Shown: positions 1-9,181 of the stretch, one piece after another
How the letters are laid out: each line of letters opens with the position of its first letter
Numbering within the stretch: the stretch's first letter is position 1
Assembly: GCA_947176415.1 (NCBI GenBank)
Contig: CAMWQJ010000008.1
Coordinates: forward strand, 1-45,792
DNA length: 45,792 nt
Source of the DNA: an uncultured Ruminococcus sp.
GTDB lineage: Bacteria; Bacillota; Clostridia; Oscillospirales; Ruminococcaceae
Direction: 5' to 3'
Translations under genes and position numbers: made by a program
Notes under the pieces: generated by a model
Database searches by the model: none
What the model saw: only the letters and a program-made list of their open reading frames with translations
What the model was told of the DNA's origin: nothing

Positions 1-43
1 CATGAAAACAATTGACTGTCTGGAGTTAGAAAGGACTATAATT

Positions 44-3000
44 ATGAAAAAACTTAATTTAAAGAAAAAAACAGCTTTTTTAATGGCACTGTCGTTGACA
101 TCAGGTTACACAGGAATTACAGGCTTTGCTGCAGAAGTTCTTACTGACAACAACAGTAATTCGACTGAAAGAAGTGCAGATATAAAGTATACCGGTGAAA
201 TTGATATTACAGTAGGCTCGGCACTTTATATGAACGCAGTTGAAATTACATTCGAGCTTACTGGTGCGGACGGATTCAGTGAAAAAAGAACAGCAAGAGC
301 CGGTGCGGATACAGGAAAAGCAAGATTCAGCAGTCTTCCCGACGGCGAGTATACGCTTACCGCAAAGGCAGACGGTTTCGCCGACTACGTTCAGAACATC
401 AGTGTGGCAGGAAATATGTATTCGCTGACTATAACTACAGGACTGGCAAGTAATACGTCATACAAGGAAGGCGACCTCCACAACGGTGCGATGCTGATAG
501 GCGACGTTGACAGGGACGGCGATATTGATGATGACGATAAAGATAAAATTTTATACGCTATCCGTACACAGACGGAAAGCGACGAACTTACAACAGACCT
601 CAACCGTGACGGTAAAACCGACCTGCTCGACCTTGATTTCTTTTCAAAAGGCTACAAATCGGACAAACACACACTTGCTACAATTGAAGAGTCTGTTTCT
701 CCTGCAACAGTTACCGCAACAGTTATGAATAATACAAAATTAGAGGGCAGTGTTGAAAAAATGCTCTGCGGTACGGAAGAAATTACGCTTTCGCCTGCAA
801 ATCCTGACGCTCCGATTTCGGCAGAAAATCCGATAGGTCTTGAGTTTGAAGTAAATGCCGATGTGGCAGTTGACGGCATTACGCTTGCAACAGGCGAGGA
901 AACAAAGATTGAAGAGGGCGAAATTGACGTTACATACATTGAGGACGGCGAAGAAAATACCATACAGATTCCCGTAAAAAAAGACATTCATTTTCTTCTG
1001 AAAGAAAGTGAAGCATACGCTTCAATCGACAGCCACGGAAATATTCAGGTACATCTCGGCGGAAAGGTGGCAGTAAAGAAAGTTGCCATTACCGTAACAT
1101 CTATGGCAGACAAGGCAAATATCGCAAAAATCAGTGAAGTTAAATTTGTAAACGATATGGCAAGCCGTATTCCTGAGCCTGAAATTGACAAACCGACACA
1201 GTTAAAGACAGTTGCAGGCAGTGAGAAGTTTTCTCTCAGCTGGAAACCGTGCATGAATGTTACGGGATATGAAGTAAAAATCGAAGATGGCAAAAACGTT
1301 GAAACGATACTTGTATCTACAAATACACTTGACGTGACTTCTTTCAACAATGGCGATGTGAAGAACTTCACAACCTACAAAGTAAGCGTGCAGTCTGTAA
1401 ACGGAACATGGAAAAGCGGTTACTGTGATTCTGTTGATGTAACACCGAAACCGACAAAACGTCCTGACAAACCGGACGGCGTAAAGGCTACAGGCATTTT
1501 CAAGGGTGTTAAGGTAAGCTGGCAGGACTTTGAAGGTGCTACGGAATATTATGAAGTTTACTATAAAGTAAGAAACAGTGAAGACGAATACAAGAAGATT
1601 TCCGATATAAAAGGCACAAGCTATACTATCAGCGACCTTGATTCTGTCACGGAGTATGAAGTTTATGTTATAGGAGTCAATGAACTCGGTTCAAGCCCTG
1701 CATCTGTTCACGCTGTAGCAAAGACAACAGATTTAAACCCAGCTGAAATGCCGAAGTACAACGTTATCAACCGTGACGAAAACGGAGTTATCGGAAGTTC
1801 GCATATTATCGACGTCAAGAGATACGGCGGTTATATGGTGGACAGCAAGGTTGACGATGAAGAAGATGAAAGTACTGCATGGGCTACTGTTGACGGCGAC
1901 CCTCTTTCGTATTACGAAAAATCAGGTTATAACGACGGTGGCTGGAGTGCCGTGGGCAATAACGGTCTTACCTACACTTTTGACAAGGAATATACATTCA
2001 ATACAATCGGCATACTTACGACAACATTCGGCATAGGATATACGCATTTCAGGTGGTGGGACGAGGACGGCACAGAACACCGTCTCGGTCAGAACTGGGA
2101 CTATATGAACTATTCTTCCAGAAGAACTGATTCAGCAGGCAGACCTTACTACGTTATCACGCTCCCCGAAACAATCACAACGTCTAAATTTCAATTCGGT
2201 CTCGGTGCATACGGAGCTCCGTGCGTGAACGTTGCAGAAGTTTACTTCTATGAAGACAACGGTCTTATGAGCGAAATTATGGGACTTTATATAGACGATT
2301 TGCATACGGTTCTGAGAGACGATGTAACACAGGAAATGATTGATGAATTGCGTGAAAAAGCAGTTGCTACAGATGAATTCGGCTATAGAAATGAACTACA
2401 GGAAGCTTCATTGTTGCGTGAACTTGATACAGCGGAAAAGATTTTAAAAGAAGAGTCACTCAGCAAGCCGGTAACTGTACACAATGGTATTACCACAAAG
2501 GACGCAAACCGTGGTTTTTCAGGAATCAACGCATGGCAACCGCTTGGCGTTACGGTAGGCGGTGACGAGGAAATAACCGTTTACATAGGAAGTGACAAGA
2601 AGAAAACGGGCGAAAGCACAAATCTGTCTGTTATTGCAACTCAGTATCATTCAGAATCAAACGGCGTTGTTTTAAAGGAATTTTCAAACCTCAAAATCGG
2701 TGCTAATACACTGAAAGTTCCTAAAGGCTCTCTCAGCCAGCAGGAAAACGGCGGTGCTTTATACGTTCAGTATTCAGGAAACAGCGGTGCATCGGAGAGA
2801 TATTCAGTGCGTGTTACAGGCGGTACAAAAGTTCCGTTCCTCGACCTCTATAAAGTTACCGACGAACAGGAACGCATGAACAGGGCAGTTGAATATATCA
2901 CGGCTCTTGATGAATACGTTCCCACAATTGAAGCACTCCACAATACAAAACACAGTGGTTCAGGCAATTCAAGCATTGACATGGATTTTGATGAAGCAAA

Positions 3001-5173
3001 CTGCATTTTAGGCGTATCTGACATTATGCTTGATACAATGATGTATTCACTTCCTGCAAAACAGCTTCTTTCGGGAATGGGAAGCGGTACGGTTGAAGAA
3101 CGTGCTGAAACTCTTCTCAGGTCTATGCAGTCAACAGAAGAGATGATGTATCTTTTCTATCAGCACAAGGGACTTAATGCAAACGCAAAGGACGAAATAA
3201 ACCAGATTCCGAAAGGACATCAGAATATCCGCTATCAGCGTATGTTTTCAGGTGCATTCATGTATGCTTCGGGAAATCACATCGGTATTGAATGGGGTTC
3301 TGTTCCTTCAATGGTGAAGAGTACGTCTGTTCAGGCAGACGAGGACGGAAAATATGTAAGCGGTAGCTACTTCGGCTGGGGTATCGCACACGAAATCGGT
3401 CACTGCATAAATCAGGGAACGTATTCAGTTGCTGAAATCACTAACAACTACTTTGCACAGCTCGCACAGGCACAGGACAAAAACGAGGGTATGCGTTTCC
3501 AGTATTCAAATATTTACAGCAAAGTTACATCAGGCACAAAGGGAAGCTGTCCGAATATTGCAACACAGCTTGGTATGTACTGGCAGTTGCACCTTGCATA
3601 CGACAGCGGAATGAATTTCAAGACATATTCCGACTACAACGAACAGCTGGCTAATATCTTCTATGCAAGAGTTGACACATATTCAAGGAACACCAATTTA
3701 GCTCCCTCACCTGACGGCATAAAACTTACACTCGGCAATGTAACCGACCAGAATTTAATGCGTCTTGCGTGTGCTGCATCAGAAAAGAACGTTCTTGAAT
3801 TTTTTGAACGCTGGGGAAAAACTCCGGACGATACGACAAGAGAGTATGCAAGCCAGTTTCCGAAGGAAACAAGAGCTATATATTTTGCTAACGACGATTC
3901 AAGAGTCTATGCACTCAAGGGCGGTGAGAGCGTTTTAGGCACTGACGGCGATGTAAAGGCTATAAAAGACGTTGAAGTAACAAAGGGCAAAGCATCAAAT
4001 CAGATTAAACTTGATTTCACGTCATGTGATATTCCCGAAAGCGACATACTCGGCTATGAAATAGAACGCTGTATAATCTCAGGCGGTGACGTTCAGTCAG
4101 TTCCGGTAGGATTCTCGACATCGGGCAGTTTTACGGACACGGTTTCAACCCTTAACAACCGTACTGTATTCTACAGAGTTACACTTATCGACCAGTATCT
4201 TAACCGCTCGGCAGTATTTGAAACAAAACAAGTTAAAATCTCACACGACGGCAGTATGGATAAAACCAACTGGTCTGTAAGTGTTAATGGATTTGAAGAA
4301 AACAAGGAAACAGTACACGCAACAGAAGAGACATCTTCCTGTCAGGCTGTTCTTACAACACCTGAAATGAATATTATTGACTTCGATTTGGATACTGTCT
4401 ACACACCACACATTGAAAACGAAAAAGCAGAACTTATCATTTCATTCAATCAGGTACTTACAACTACGGGTCTTAAATATACAGCCGGCGAGGGTCATGC
4501 AATTGAAGACTATGAGATTTATGTATATGAAGAAGACGACTGGACACTTGTATCACAGGGCAAATTCAATGGCAGTAAGACAGTTTACTTCGCAAATGAT
4601 GACGGAAAGTATATCAGCACTTATGATACTACAGCTGTTAAACTTGTTATAACAGGTCAGCAGAATCAGGATATTTCAATTGCTGAAATAGATGTTCTCG
4701 GCGTAACAGGCGACAACGTTGATTTCAGAAAAACCAATGAGGAAGATACAAACGTTATCGGTACACTCGAAGAGGAGTACAGATACGGCAAAGATGAAGA
4801 CGACGTTATTCCTGCCGGTTCACTGGTATTCACAGGCTCTTACAAAGGCAATCCCGCTTACAGCACAGTTATTCTCTATGACAACAACGGAAATGTTGTC
4901 GGCGGTGTTGACGAAAACGGTGCTGTCAAGGCACAGCAGATAATACTCGCAGACGTTCCCGACGGAAAGAATATAACAGAAGTTACCGAAGGTGCATGGA
5001 TTTACTGGATTGAACCACAGCATATGAAAGAAATCAAACTCCCTGAGTCTGTACGTGTTGAGCTTTACCGTGTAAACAATGCTCAGACAAATGAAGGTTA
5101 CAGACTTGTAAGCGATACGTTATTTGAAACATTACCTGAAAAACTTCCTACAATTATGTTAAATGCTGAATAA
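44..5173 (+). CDS. Secreted M60-like (enhancin-type) metallopeptidase with N-terminal dockerin, FN3 and discoidin-like modules
   Basis: Predicted extracellular zinc peptidase of 1709 residues. The start at 44 is chosen over the ATG at 2 because AAAGGA lies 8 bases upstream and translation then opens with a signal peptide (about residues 1-30). Seen in order: a CnaB-like beta domain (about 50-135), a dockerin with two DxDxDG-type calcium loops (about 153-212), two fibronectin III-like domains (about 384-562), a discoidin-like module (about 570-735), an M60-like catalytic region (about 820-1230), then an FN3-like stretch and a second discoidin-like region (about 1404-1560). HEIGH at 1116-1120 with Glu1131 fits the M60 pattern HExxHx(8-28)E. 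Known M60-like enzymes cut O-glycosylated or mucin-like proteins; that substrate is inferred here. The dockerin would attach the enzyme to a cellulosome scaffoldin. Its position near the N terminus is unusual, since dockerins are mostly C-terminal. The gene appears monocistronic and ends at a strong terminator. The promoter lies outside the window. Confidence 0.85.
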   Translation: MKKLNLKKKTAFLMALSLTSGYTGITGFAAEVLTDNNSNSTERSADIKYTGEIDITVGSALYMNAVEITFELTGADGFSEKRTARAGADTGKARFSSLPDGEYTLTAKADGFADYVQNISVAGNMYSLTITTGLASNTSYKEGDLHNGAMLIGDVDRDGDIDDDDKDKILYAIRTQTESDELTTDLNRDGKTDLLDLDFFSKGYKSDKHTLATIEESVSPATVTATVMNNTKLEGSVEKMLCGTEEITLSPANPDAPISAENPIGLEFEVNADVAVDGITLATGEETKIEEGEIDVTYIEDGEENTIQIPVKKDIHFLLKESEAYASIDSHGNIQVHLGGKVAVKKVAITVTSMADKANIAKISEVKFVNDMASRIPEPEIDKPTQLKTVAGSEKFSLSWKPCMNVTGYEVKIEDGKNVETILVSTNTLDVTSFNNGDVKNFTTYKVSVQSVNGTWKSGYCDSVDVTPKPTKRPDKPDGVKATGIFKGVKVSWQDFEGATEYYEVYYKVRNSEDEYKKISDIKGTSYTISDLDSVTEYEVYVIGVNELGSSPASVHAVAKTTDLNPAEMPKYNVINRDENGVIGSSHIIDVKRYGGYMVDSKVDDEEDESTAWATVDGDPLSYYEKSGYNDGGWSAVGNNGLTYTFDKEYTFNTIGILTTTFGIGYTHFRWWDEDGTEHRLGQNWDYMNYSSRRTDSAGRPYYVITLPETITTSKFQFGLGAYGAPCVNVAEVYFYEDNGLMSEIMGLYIDDLHTVLRDDVTQEMIDELREKAVATDEFGYRNELQEASLLRELDTAEKILKEESLSKPVTVHNGITTKDANRGFSGINAWQPLGVTVGGDEEITVYIGSDKKKTGESTNLSVIATQYHSESNGVVLKEFSNLKIGANTLKVPKGSLSQQENGGALYVQYSGNSGASERYSVRVTGGTKVPFLDLYKVTDEQERMNRAVEYITALDEYVPTIEALHNTKHSGSGNSSIDMDFDEANCILGVSDIMLDTMMYSLPAKQLLSGMGSGTVEERAETLLRSMQSTEEMMYLFYQHKGLNANAKDEINQIPKGHQNIRYQRMFSGAFMYASGNHIGIEWGSVPSMVKSTSVQADEDGKYVSGSYFGWGIAHEIGHCINQGTYSVAEITNNYFAQLAQAQDKNEGMRFQYSNIYSKVTSGTKGSCPNIATQLGMYWQLHLAYDSGMNFKTYSDYNEQLANIFYARVDTYSRNTNLAPSPDGIKLTLGNVTDQNLMRLACAASEKNVLEFFERWGKTPDDTTREYASQFPKETRAIYFANDDSRVYALKGGESVLGTDGDVKAIKDVEVTKGKASNQIKLDFTSCDIPESDILGYEIERCIISGGDVQSVPVGFSTSGSFTDTVSTLNNRTVFYRVTLIDQYLNRSAVFETKQVKISHDGSMDKTNWSVSVNGFEENKETVHATEETSSCQAVLTTPEMNIIDFDLDTVYTPHIENEKAELIISFNQVLTTTGLKYTAGEGHAIEDYEIYVYEEDDWTLVSQGKFNGSKTVYFANDDGKYISTYDTTAVKLVITGQQNQDISIAEIDVLGVTGDNVDFRKTNEEDTNVIGTLEEEYRYGKDEDDVIPAGSLVFTGSYKGNPAYSTVILYDNNGNVVGGVDENGAVKAQQIILADVPDGKNITEVTEGAWIYWIEPQHMKEIKLPESVRVELYRVNNAQTNEGYRLVSDTLFETLPEKLPTIMLNAE

Positions 5174-5240
5174 GCAGGTATCTGATATCTGAAAGAAAGG
5201 AGAACTGAAAAACAACAAAAACTCATCATGAAAATTATTT

Positions 5241-5275
5241 CCCCTTGTCTCTTAAGACAGGGGGATTTTTTTATT
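5241..5275 (+). terminator. Rho-independent terminator of the M60-like peptidase gene
   Basis: Ten-pair hairpin (5241-5250 with 5255-5264, loop CTTA, one G-U pair) followed by a run of seven T. It sits 67 bases after the stop codon. Confidence 0.9.
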
Positions 5276-5325
5276 TTCCGTCAGGAAATAAAATTAAATC
5301 AGGAAAAAGATTTTTGTGAAACAGG

Positions 5326-5354
5326 TTGAAAAATCCCCCGTTATATGATATAAT
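5326..5354 (+). promoter_or_regulatory. SigA-type promoter for the DUF434-type gene
   Basis: TTGAAA at 5326-5331 and TATAAT at 5349-5354 are separated by exactly 17 bases. The start codon follows 62 bases after the -10 box. Confidence 0.8.
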
Positions 5355-5416
5355 AGTGGAAAAGCTCTCAGGGAAAAGGCTGATAAAAGAGTTTACATAT
5401 ATGAAAGGTATAAATT

Positions 5417-6172
5417 ATGGAAAATGAAAATTCACCTAAACAGGTAAAAAGGGGATTCGTTCCCACTGATTCAAGGGACTTCGGAGAAAAAAGCCTTGAA
5501 AAACTCCGCAAGTCTGCGGAGGAGGTATATTTTCTTGTAAGCCGTGGATATGCGGTTAAGAATGCAACTGTATTTGCAGGCAATCATCATATGCTGTCCG
5601 AAAGGCAGAGACTCGCCGTCGCACGTGCCGTCTCACCCAAAAGTAGTATAATGTCACGGAAACAAAAAGAATTGTCAGACGGCGATATTAAAGGCGAAAC
5701 TGTTTTTATAGATGGTTTTAATCTGATTATCACGCTTGAAACAGCTTTTTCGGGGTCTCCGCTTTTTCACTGCATGGACGGCACAATCCGAGACCTTGCA
5801 GGACTAAGAGGCTCTTACCGCCTTATAGACAAGACTTACACGGCTATATCGGCAGTTGCCGAAACTCTTACGGCACTCGGCATAAAAAAAGCTGTTTTTT
5901 ATCTTGATTCGCCTGTTTCAAATTCCGGACGGCTCGGATATAAAATATCTGAATTAATGAACAACTGTCCGTTTGAAACAGAGATATTCATTGAAGGTGC
6001 GGTAGATTCGATTCTTGAAAAGAAAAGCCATGTTGTTACATCAGATGCAATTATTCTTGACAGGTGTATAAGCTGGTTTAATCTTACGGAGAGAGTTATA
6101 AAAAGGCACATCGGAGATTATGGATATATTGATATTATTAATTTAAAGAACGGGGCTTTACAAATGCCGTAA
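5417..6172 (+). CDS. DUF434-type protein of unknown function
   Basis: Soluble protein of 251 residues with no signal peptide or membrane segment. The N-terminal third (about 10-75) looks like the DUF434 region, with a basic patch and the segment around ERQRLAVARA. The remainder holds a FIDGFNLIIT segment (about residues 97-106), hydrophobic strands and conserved-looking acidic residues. A Rossmann or PIN-like nucleotide-binding fold is possible, but this is inference only. GAAAGG lies 8 bases before the ATG. It has its own promoter and is followed 47 bases later by metG, whose promoter overlaps the end of this gene. No biochemical function is known to me for the family. Confidence 0.7.
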   Translation: MENENSPKQVKRGFVPTDSRDFGEKSLEKLRKSAEEVYFLVSRGYAVKNATVFAGNHHMLSERQRLAVARAVSPKSSIMSRKQKELSDGDIKGETVFIDGFNLIITLETAFSGSPLFHCMDGTIRDLAGLRGSYRLIDKTYTAISAVAETLTALGIKKAVFYLDSPVSNSGRLGYKISELMNNCPFETEIFIEGAVDSILEKKSHVVTSDAIILDRCISWFNLTERVIKRHIGDYGYIDIINLKNGALQMP

Positions 6173-6185
6173 AAAAGTGTATAAT
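6157..6185 (+). promoter_or_regulatory. SigA-type promoter for metG
   Basis: TTTACA at 6157-6162, 17-base spacer, TATAAT at 6180-6185. The -35 box lies inside the last codons of the upstream gene. The leader is only about 28 bases, too short for a T-box. Confidence 0.75.
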
Positions 6186-6219
6186 AAAAATGATAATTTT
6201 ATGATTGGAGTGATTCTTA

Positions 6220-8184
6220 ATGGCAGAAAAAACTTTTTATATCACCACACCTATATATTACCCATCGGGAAATCCGCACATAGGACATTGCTATACAACG
6301 GTTGCGTGCGACTCGATAGCACGTTATAAAAGAATGCAGGGCTATGATGTGAAATTTCTTACGGGTACGGACGAGCATGGTCTTAAAATCGAGCAGAAAG
6401 CACACGAAAACGGAGTTACGCCGAAAGAGTACGTCGACGGAATTGTCAAGACTTTCAAGGATTTATGGCAGTATATGAATATAAGCTATGACCAGTTTAT
6501 AAGGACTACCGACGAATATCACGTTGAGAGTGTGCAGAAGATTTTTAAGGAACTCTATGACAAGGGACATATCTATAAAGGTGAGTATTCGGGAAAATAC
6601 TGCACCCCTTGCGAGAGTTTCTGGACAGACTCACAGCTTGACGAAAACGGCTGTTGTCCCGAGTGTCACCGCCCCGTTACTCTTGAAAAAGAAGAGGCTT
6701 ATTTCTTTAAAATCTCTCCTTTTGCCGACAGAATAGAAAAACTTTTAACAGAGACAGACTATCTCCGTCCGAAGACACGTGCCACGGAACTGGTAAATAA
6801 TTTTATAAAAGTCGGTCTTGAAGATGTCTGCGTTTCGAGGACAACTTTCAAGTGGGGAATCCCCGTGACTTTCGACGAGGGACACGTTGTCTATGTCTGG
6901 ATTGACGCACTTTCAAACTACATTTCCGCCCTCGGCTACAAAAACGGCAGTTTTGATGACTTTGAAAAATACTGGCCTGCTGACGTTCATATGGTTGCAA
7001 AGGACATTATGCGTTTTCACGCTATCATATGGCCTGCAATGCTTATGGCACTCGACCTTCCGCTTCCGAAACACCTTGCTGTACACGGCTGGATTACGTT
7101 CAACGGAGAAAAGATGTCCAAATCCCTCGGCAACGTTGTAGACCCGTTTGTACTTGGTGAGAGATACGGCTGTGATGCGATACGCTATCATATTCTCAGG
7201 GAAATGGCACTCGGCTCAGACAGTTCTTTTTCAAACGAAATTATGATTAACAGGATTAATTCCGACCTCGCCAACGGTTTCGGAAATCTTGTTTCACGTA
7301 CTGTTGCAATGGCAGAAAAATATTTTGGCGGAACACTTCCGACAGACCGTGAAACCGCTGAAACAGACGCTGAATTTATTGAAACGGTTCTCAGGACGGC
7401 AGCTGATGTAGACATGGAAATGGAAGAGACGAGAATTAAAAACGCACTTGAAATTATTTTCAGGACGGTAGACCGTGCCAACAAGTATATTGATGAGACA
7501 GAGCCTTGGAAACTCGGGAAAAATCCTGAAAAATCAGCAAGACTTGCTACTGTGCTTTATAATCTTCTTGAGGCGGTAAGAATCATTTCGGGACTTCTTT
7601 CACCTTTTATGCCCACTGTAATGCCTGAAGTATGGAAACAGATTGGTGCAACGGCAGACGATGTGAAATATGAAAATCTCAGCCGTTTTGATGTTCTGCC
7701 AAAAGACGTGACAGTCCAAAGGGGCGGAATACTTTTCCCACGTATAGACGTTGAAAAGGAAATCGAGGAACTTAATTCAATAATTAAGCTTAACATGGAA
7801 AAAGCACAGTCGGCACTCTCGGAGAGTGAAAAAACGACGGAAAAAATCGAGCTTGCACCTGAAATCACGATTGACGACTTCGCAAAGATTGAAATAAGAG
7901 TGGCAAAGGTGCTGGAATGCGAAAAGGTTAAAAAATCTGATAAACTTCTTTGCTTACAGCTTGATGACGGAATGGGCGGACGGCAGGTTGTTTCGGGCAT
8001 AGCAAAATACTATAAGCCCGAGGAATTAGTCGGCAGAAAGATACAACTTATCGCAAATCTCAAACCTGTAAAGTTACGTGGAGTTGAAAGCAACGGCATG
8101 ATTTGTGCGTGTGACACTGCGGACGGCGGTTGCCGTGTGATATTCGTTGACGACGATATACCGGTCGGCTCTAAAATAAGATAA
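6220..8184 (+). CDS. metG: Methionyl-tRNA synthetase (class I) with C-terminal tRNA-binding domain
   Basis: Charges tRNA-Met with methionine in the cytoplasm; an essential translation enzyme. Length is 654 residues, normal for the long bacterial form. The class I signatures are literal: HIGH at residues 20-23 and KMSKS at 298-302. A zinc knuckle is visible as C128-x2-C131 and C146-x2-C149. The anticodon-binding helical domain follows (about 370-520). The C-terminal 110 residues form an EMAP-II/Trbp111-like OB-fold domain (about 550-654) that promotes dimerisation and tRNA binding in homologues. GGAGTG precedes the ATG. The gene has its own promoter and no T-box leader. A G-U-containing hairpin follows the stop, and an RNA methyltransferase gene begins 61 bases downstream. 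Confidence 0.98.
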   Translation: MAEKTFYITTPIYYPSGNPHIGHCYTTVACDSIARYKRMQGYDVKFLTGTDEHGLKIEQKAHENGVTPKEYVDGIVKTFKDLWQYMNISYDQFIRTTDEYHVESVQKIFKELYDKGHIYKGEYSGKYCTPCESFWTDSQLDENGCCPECHRPVTLEKEEAYFFKISPFADRIEKLLTETDYLRPKTRATELVNNFIKVGLEDVCVSRTTFKWGIPVTFDEGHVVYVWIDALSNYISALGYKNGSFDDFEKYWPADVHMVAKDIMRFHAIIWPAMLMALDLPLPKHLAVHGWITFNGEKMSKSLGNVVDPFVLGERYGCDAIRYHILREMALGSDSSFSNEIMINRINSDLANGFGNLVSRTVAMAEKYFGGTLPTDRETAETDAEFIETVLRTAADVDMEMEETRIKNALEIIFRTVDRANKYIDETEPWKLGKNPEKSARLATVLYNLLEAVRIISGLLSPFMPTVMPEVWKQIGATADDVKYENLSRFDVLPKDVTVQRGGILFPRIDVEKEIEELNSIIKLNMEKAQSALSESEKTTEKIELAPEITIDDFAKIEIRVAKVLECEKVKKSDKLLCLQLDDGMGGRQVVSGIAKYYKPEELVGRKIQLIANLKPVKLRGVESNGMICACDTADGGCRVIFVDDDIPVGSKIR

Positions 8185-8192
8185 TTAACAAC

Positions 8193-8220
8193 GGGACGGT
8201 CTGCGGGCTGTCCCTTATTT
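8193..8220 (+). terminator. Probable weak terminator after metG
   Basis: Nine-pair hairpin (8193-8201 with 8206-8214, loop TGCG, two G-U pairs) followed by TTATTT. The interrupted T tract suggests incomplete termination, which would let the RNA methyltransferase gene be read through. Confidence 0.55.
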
Positions 8221-8245
8221 ATAAAATAATTAATAGGAGAATCAA

Positions 8246-9058
8246 ATGGCAAGAATAATTGAAGTAGAAAATCTTGATTGCGAGGGACTCCGCCCCTATA
8301 GGATAACGTCCGAAATTCAGCTTAAAAGGTGGTTTGAACCCGAAAAAACAGGCATATTTATAGCGGAGAGTCCGAAAGTTATAAGGCTTGCACTCAATGC
8401 GGATTATGAGCCGATTTCACTGCTTGCGGAAAGAAAGTATATCACGGGACAGGCTTCGGACATAACAGAACGTTGCGGAGATATTCCGCTATATACTGCC
8501 GAAAGTCACGTGCTTACGGCGATTACGGGCTTTAAACTCACTCAGGGCATATTGTGTGCCATGCGGAGAAAAAAACTTCCGTCCGTTTCGGAGATATGCG
8601 GAAAATCGCAAAGAATAGCGGTTCTTGAAAACGTCATGAATCAGACAAATATCGGTGCTGTGATACGCTCCGCCACGGCTCTCGGCTTTGAGGGCGTACT
8701 TCTGACACCTGAATGCAGTGACCCCCTCTACAGACGTGCAGTGCGTGTAAGCATGGGAAATGTCTTTAAAATGCCGTTTGCTTATTTTGAAAATAATAAT
8801 TATATTTCTGAACTGAAAAGCTACGGATTCACGACTGTGGCAATGGCTCTCCACGGAAATACTCTTGACATTGACAGTCCTGTATTTAAAAATCTTGAAA
8901 AAATCGCTCTTTTTTTCGGTACGGAGGGCGAGGGGCTGAAAGAAGAAACCATAGAAAAATGCGACTATACGGCGAAAATTCCCATGATGAACGGCGTTGA
9001 CTCGCTTAACGTTGCTTCGGCGAGTGCGGTTGCATTCTGGGAACTCAGAAAAAATTAA
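8246..9058 (+). CDS. SpoU/TrmH-family RNA 2'-O-methyltransferase
   Basis: Predicted SAM-dependent ribose 2'-O-methyltransferase of rRNA or tRNA, 270 residues. The three SpoU motifs are present: motif 1 NxxNIGAVIRSA (about residues 132-144), motif 2 FFGTEGEGL (about 228-236) and motif 3 DSLNVASASAVAF (about 253-265). Together they form the trefoil-knotted SAM site. The N-terminal region (1-100) resembles the substrate-binding domain of this family. The exact target nucleotide cannot be read from the sequence. AGGAGA precedes the ATG. No separate promoter is seen, so it is probably transcribed from metG. Confidence 0.9.
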   Translation: MARIIEVENLDCEGLRPYRITSEIQLKRWFEPEKTGIFIAESPKVIRLALNADYEPISLLAERKYITGQASDITERCGDIPLYTAESHVLTAITGFKLTQGILCAMRRKKLPSVSEICGKSQRIAVLENVMNQTNIGAVIRSATALGFEGVLLTPECSDPLYRRAVRVSMGNVFKMPFAYFENNNYISELKSYGFTTVAMALHGNTLDIDSPVFKNLEKIALFFGTEGEGLKEETIEKCDYTAKIPMMNGVDSLNVASASAVAFWELRKN

Positions 9059-9092
9059 AATAAAAATCTTTTGTAAATTTAACCATTATATA

Positions 9093-9121
9093 TTGACAAA
9101 TTATAAATAAAGATGTATAAT
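9093..9121 (+). promoter_or_regulatory. Consensus SigA promoter for the PL11 lyase gene
   Basis: TTGACA at 9093-9098, 17-base spacer, TATAAT at 9116-9121: a full match at both hexamers. The untranslated leader is about 55 bases. Confidence 0.88.
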
Positions 9122-9181
9122 AAAACCAATTAGAAATTTATCGTGGATTAAGTAAAACTTATTATCAATGAGGTGATTACT

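Noticed and set aside
2-43. ATG at position 2 as start of the M60-like protein
   Set aside because: The in-frame ATG at 44 has a ribosome site 8 bases upstream and begins a proper signal peptide; the earlier codons would bury it.
5197-5260. Strong AAGGAGAA ribosome-like site after the M60 gene, possible small gene
   Set aside because: No ATG, GTG or TTG lies at a suitable distance; the next ATG is about 25 bases away and runs through the terminator hairpin.
6186-6219. Possible T-box leader before metG
   Set aside because: Only about 28 bases separate the predicted transcript start from the start codon, too few for a T-box.
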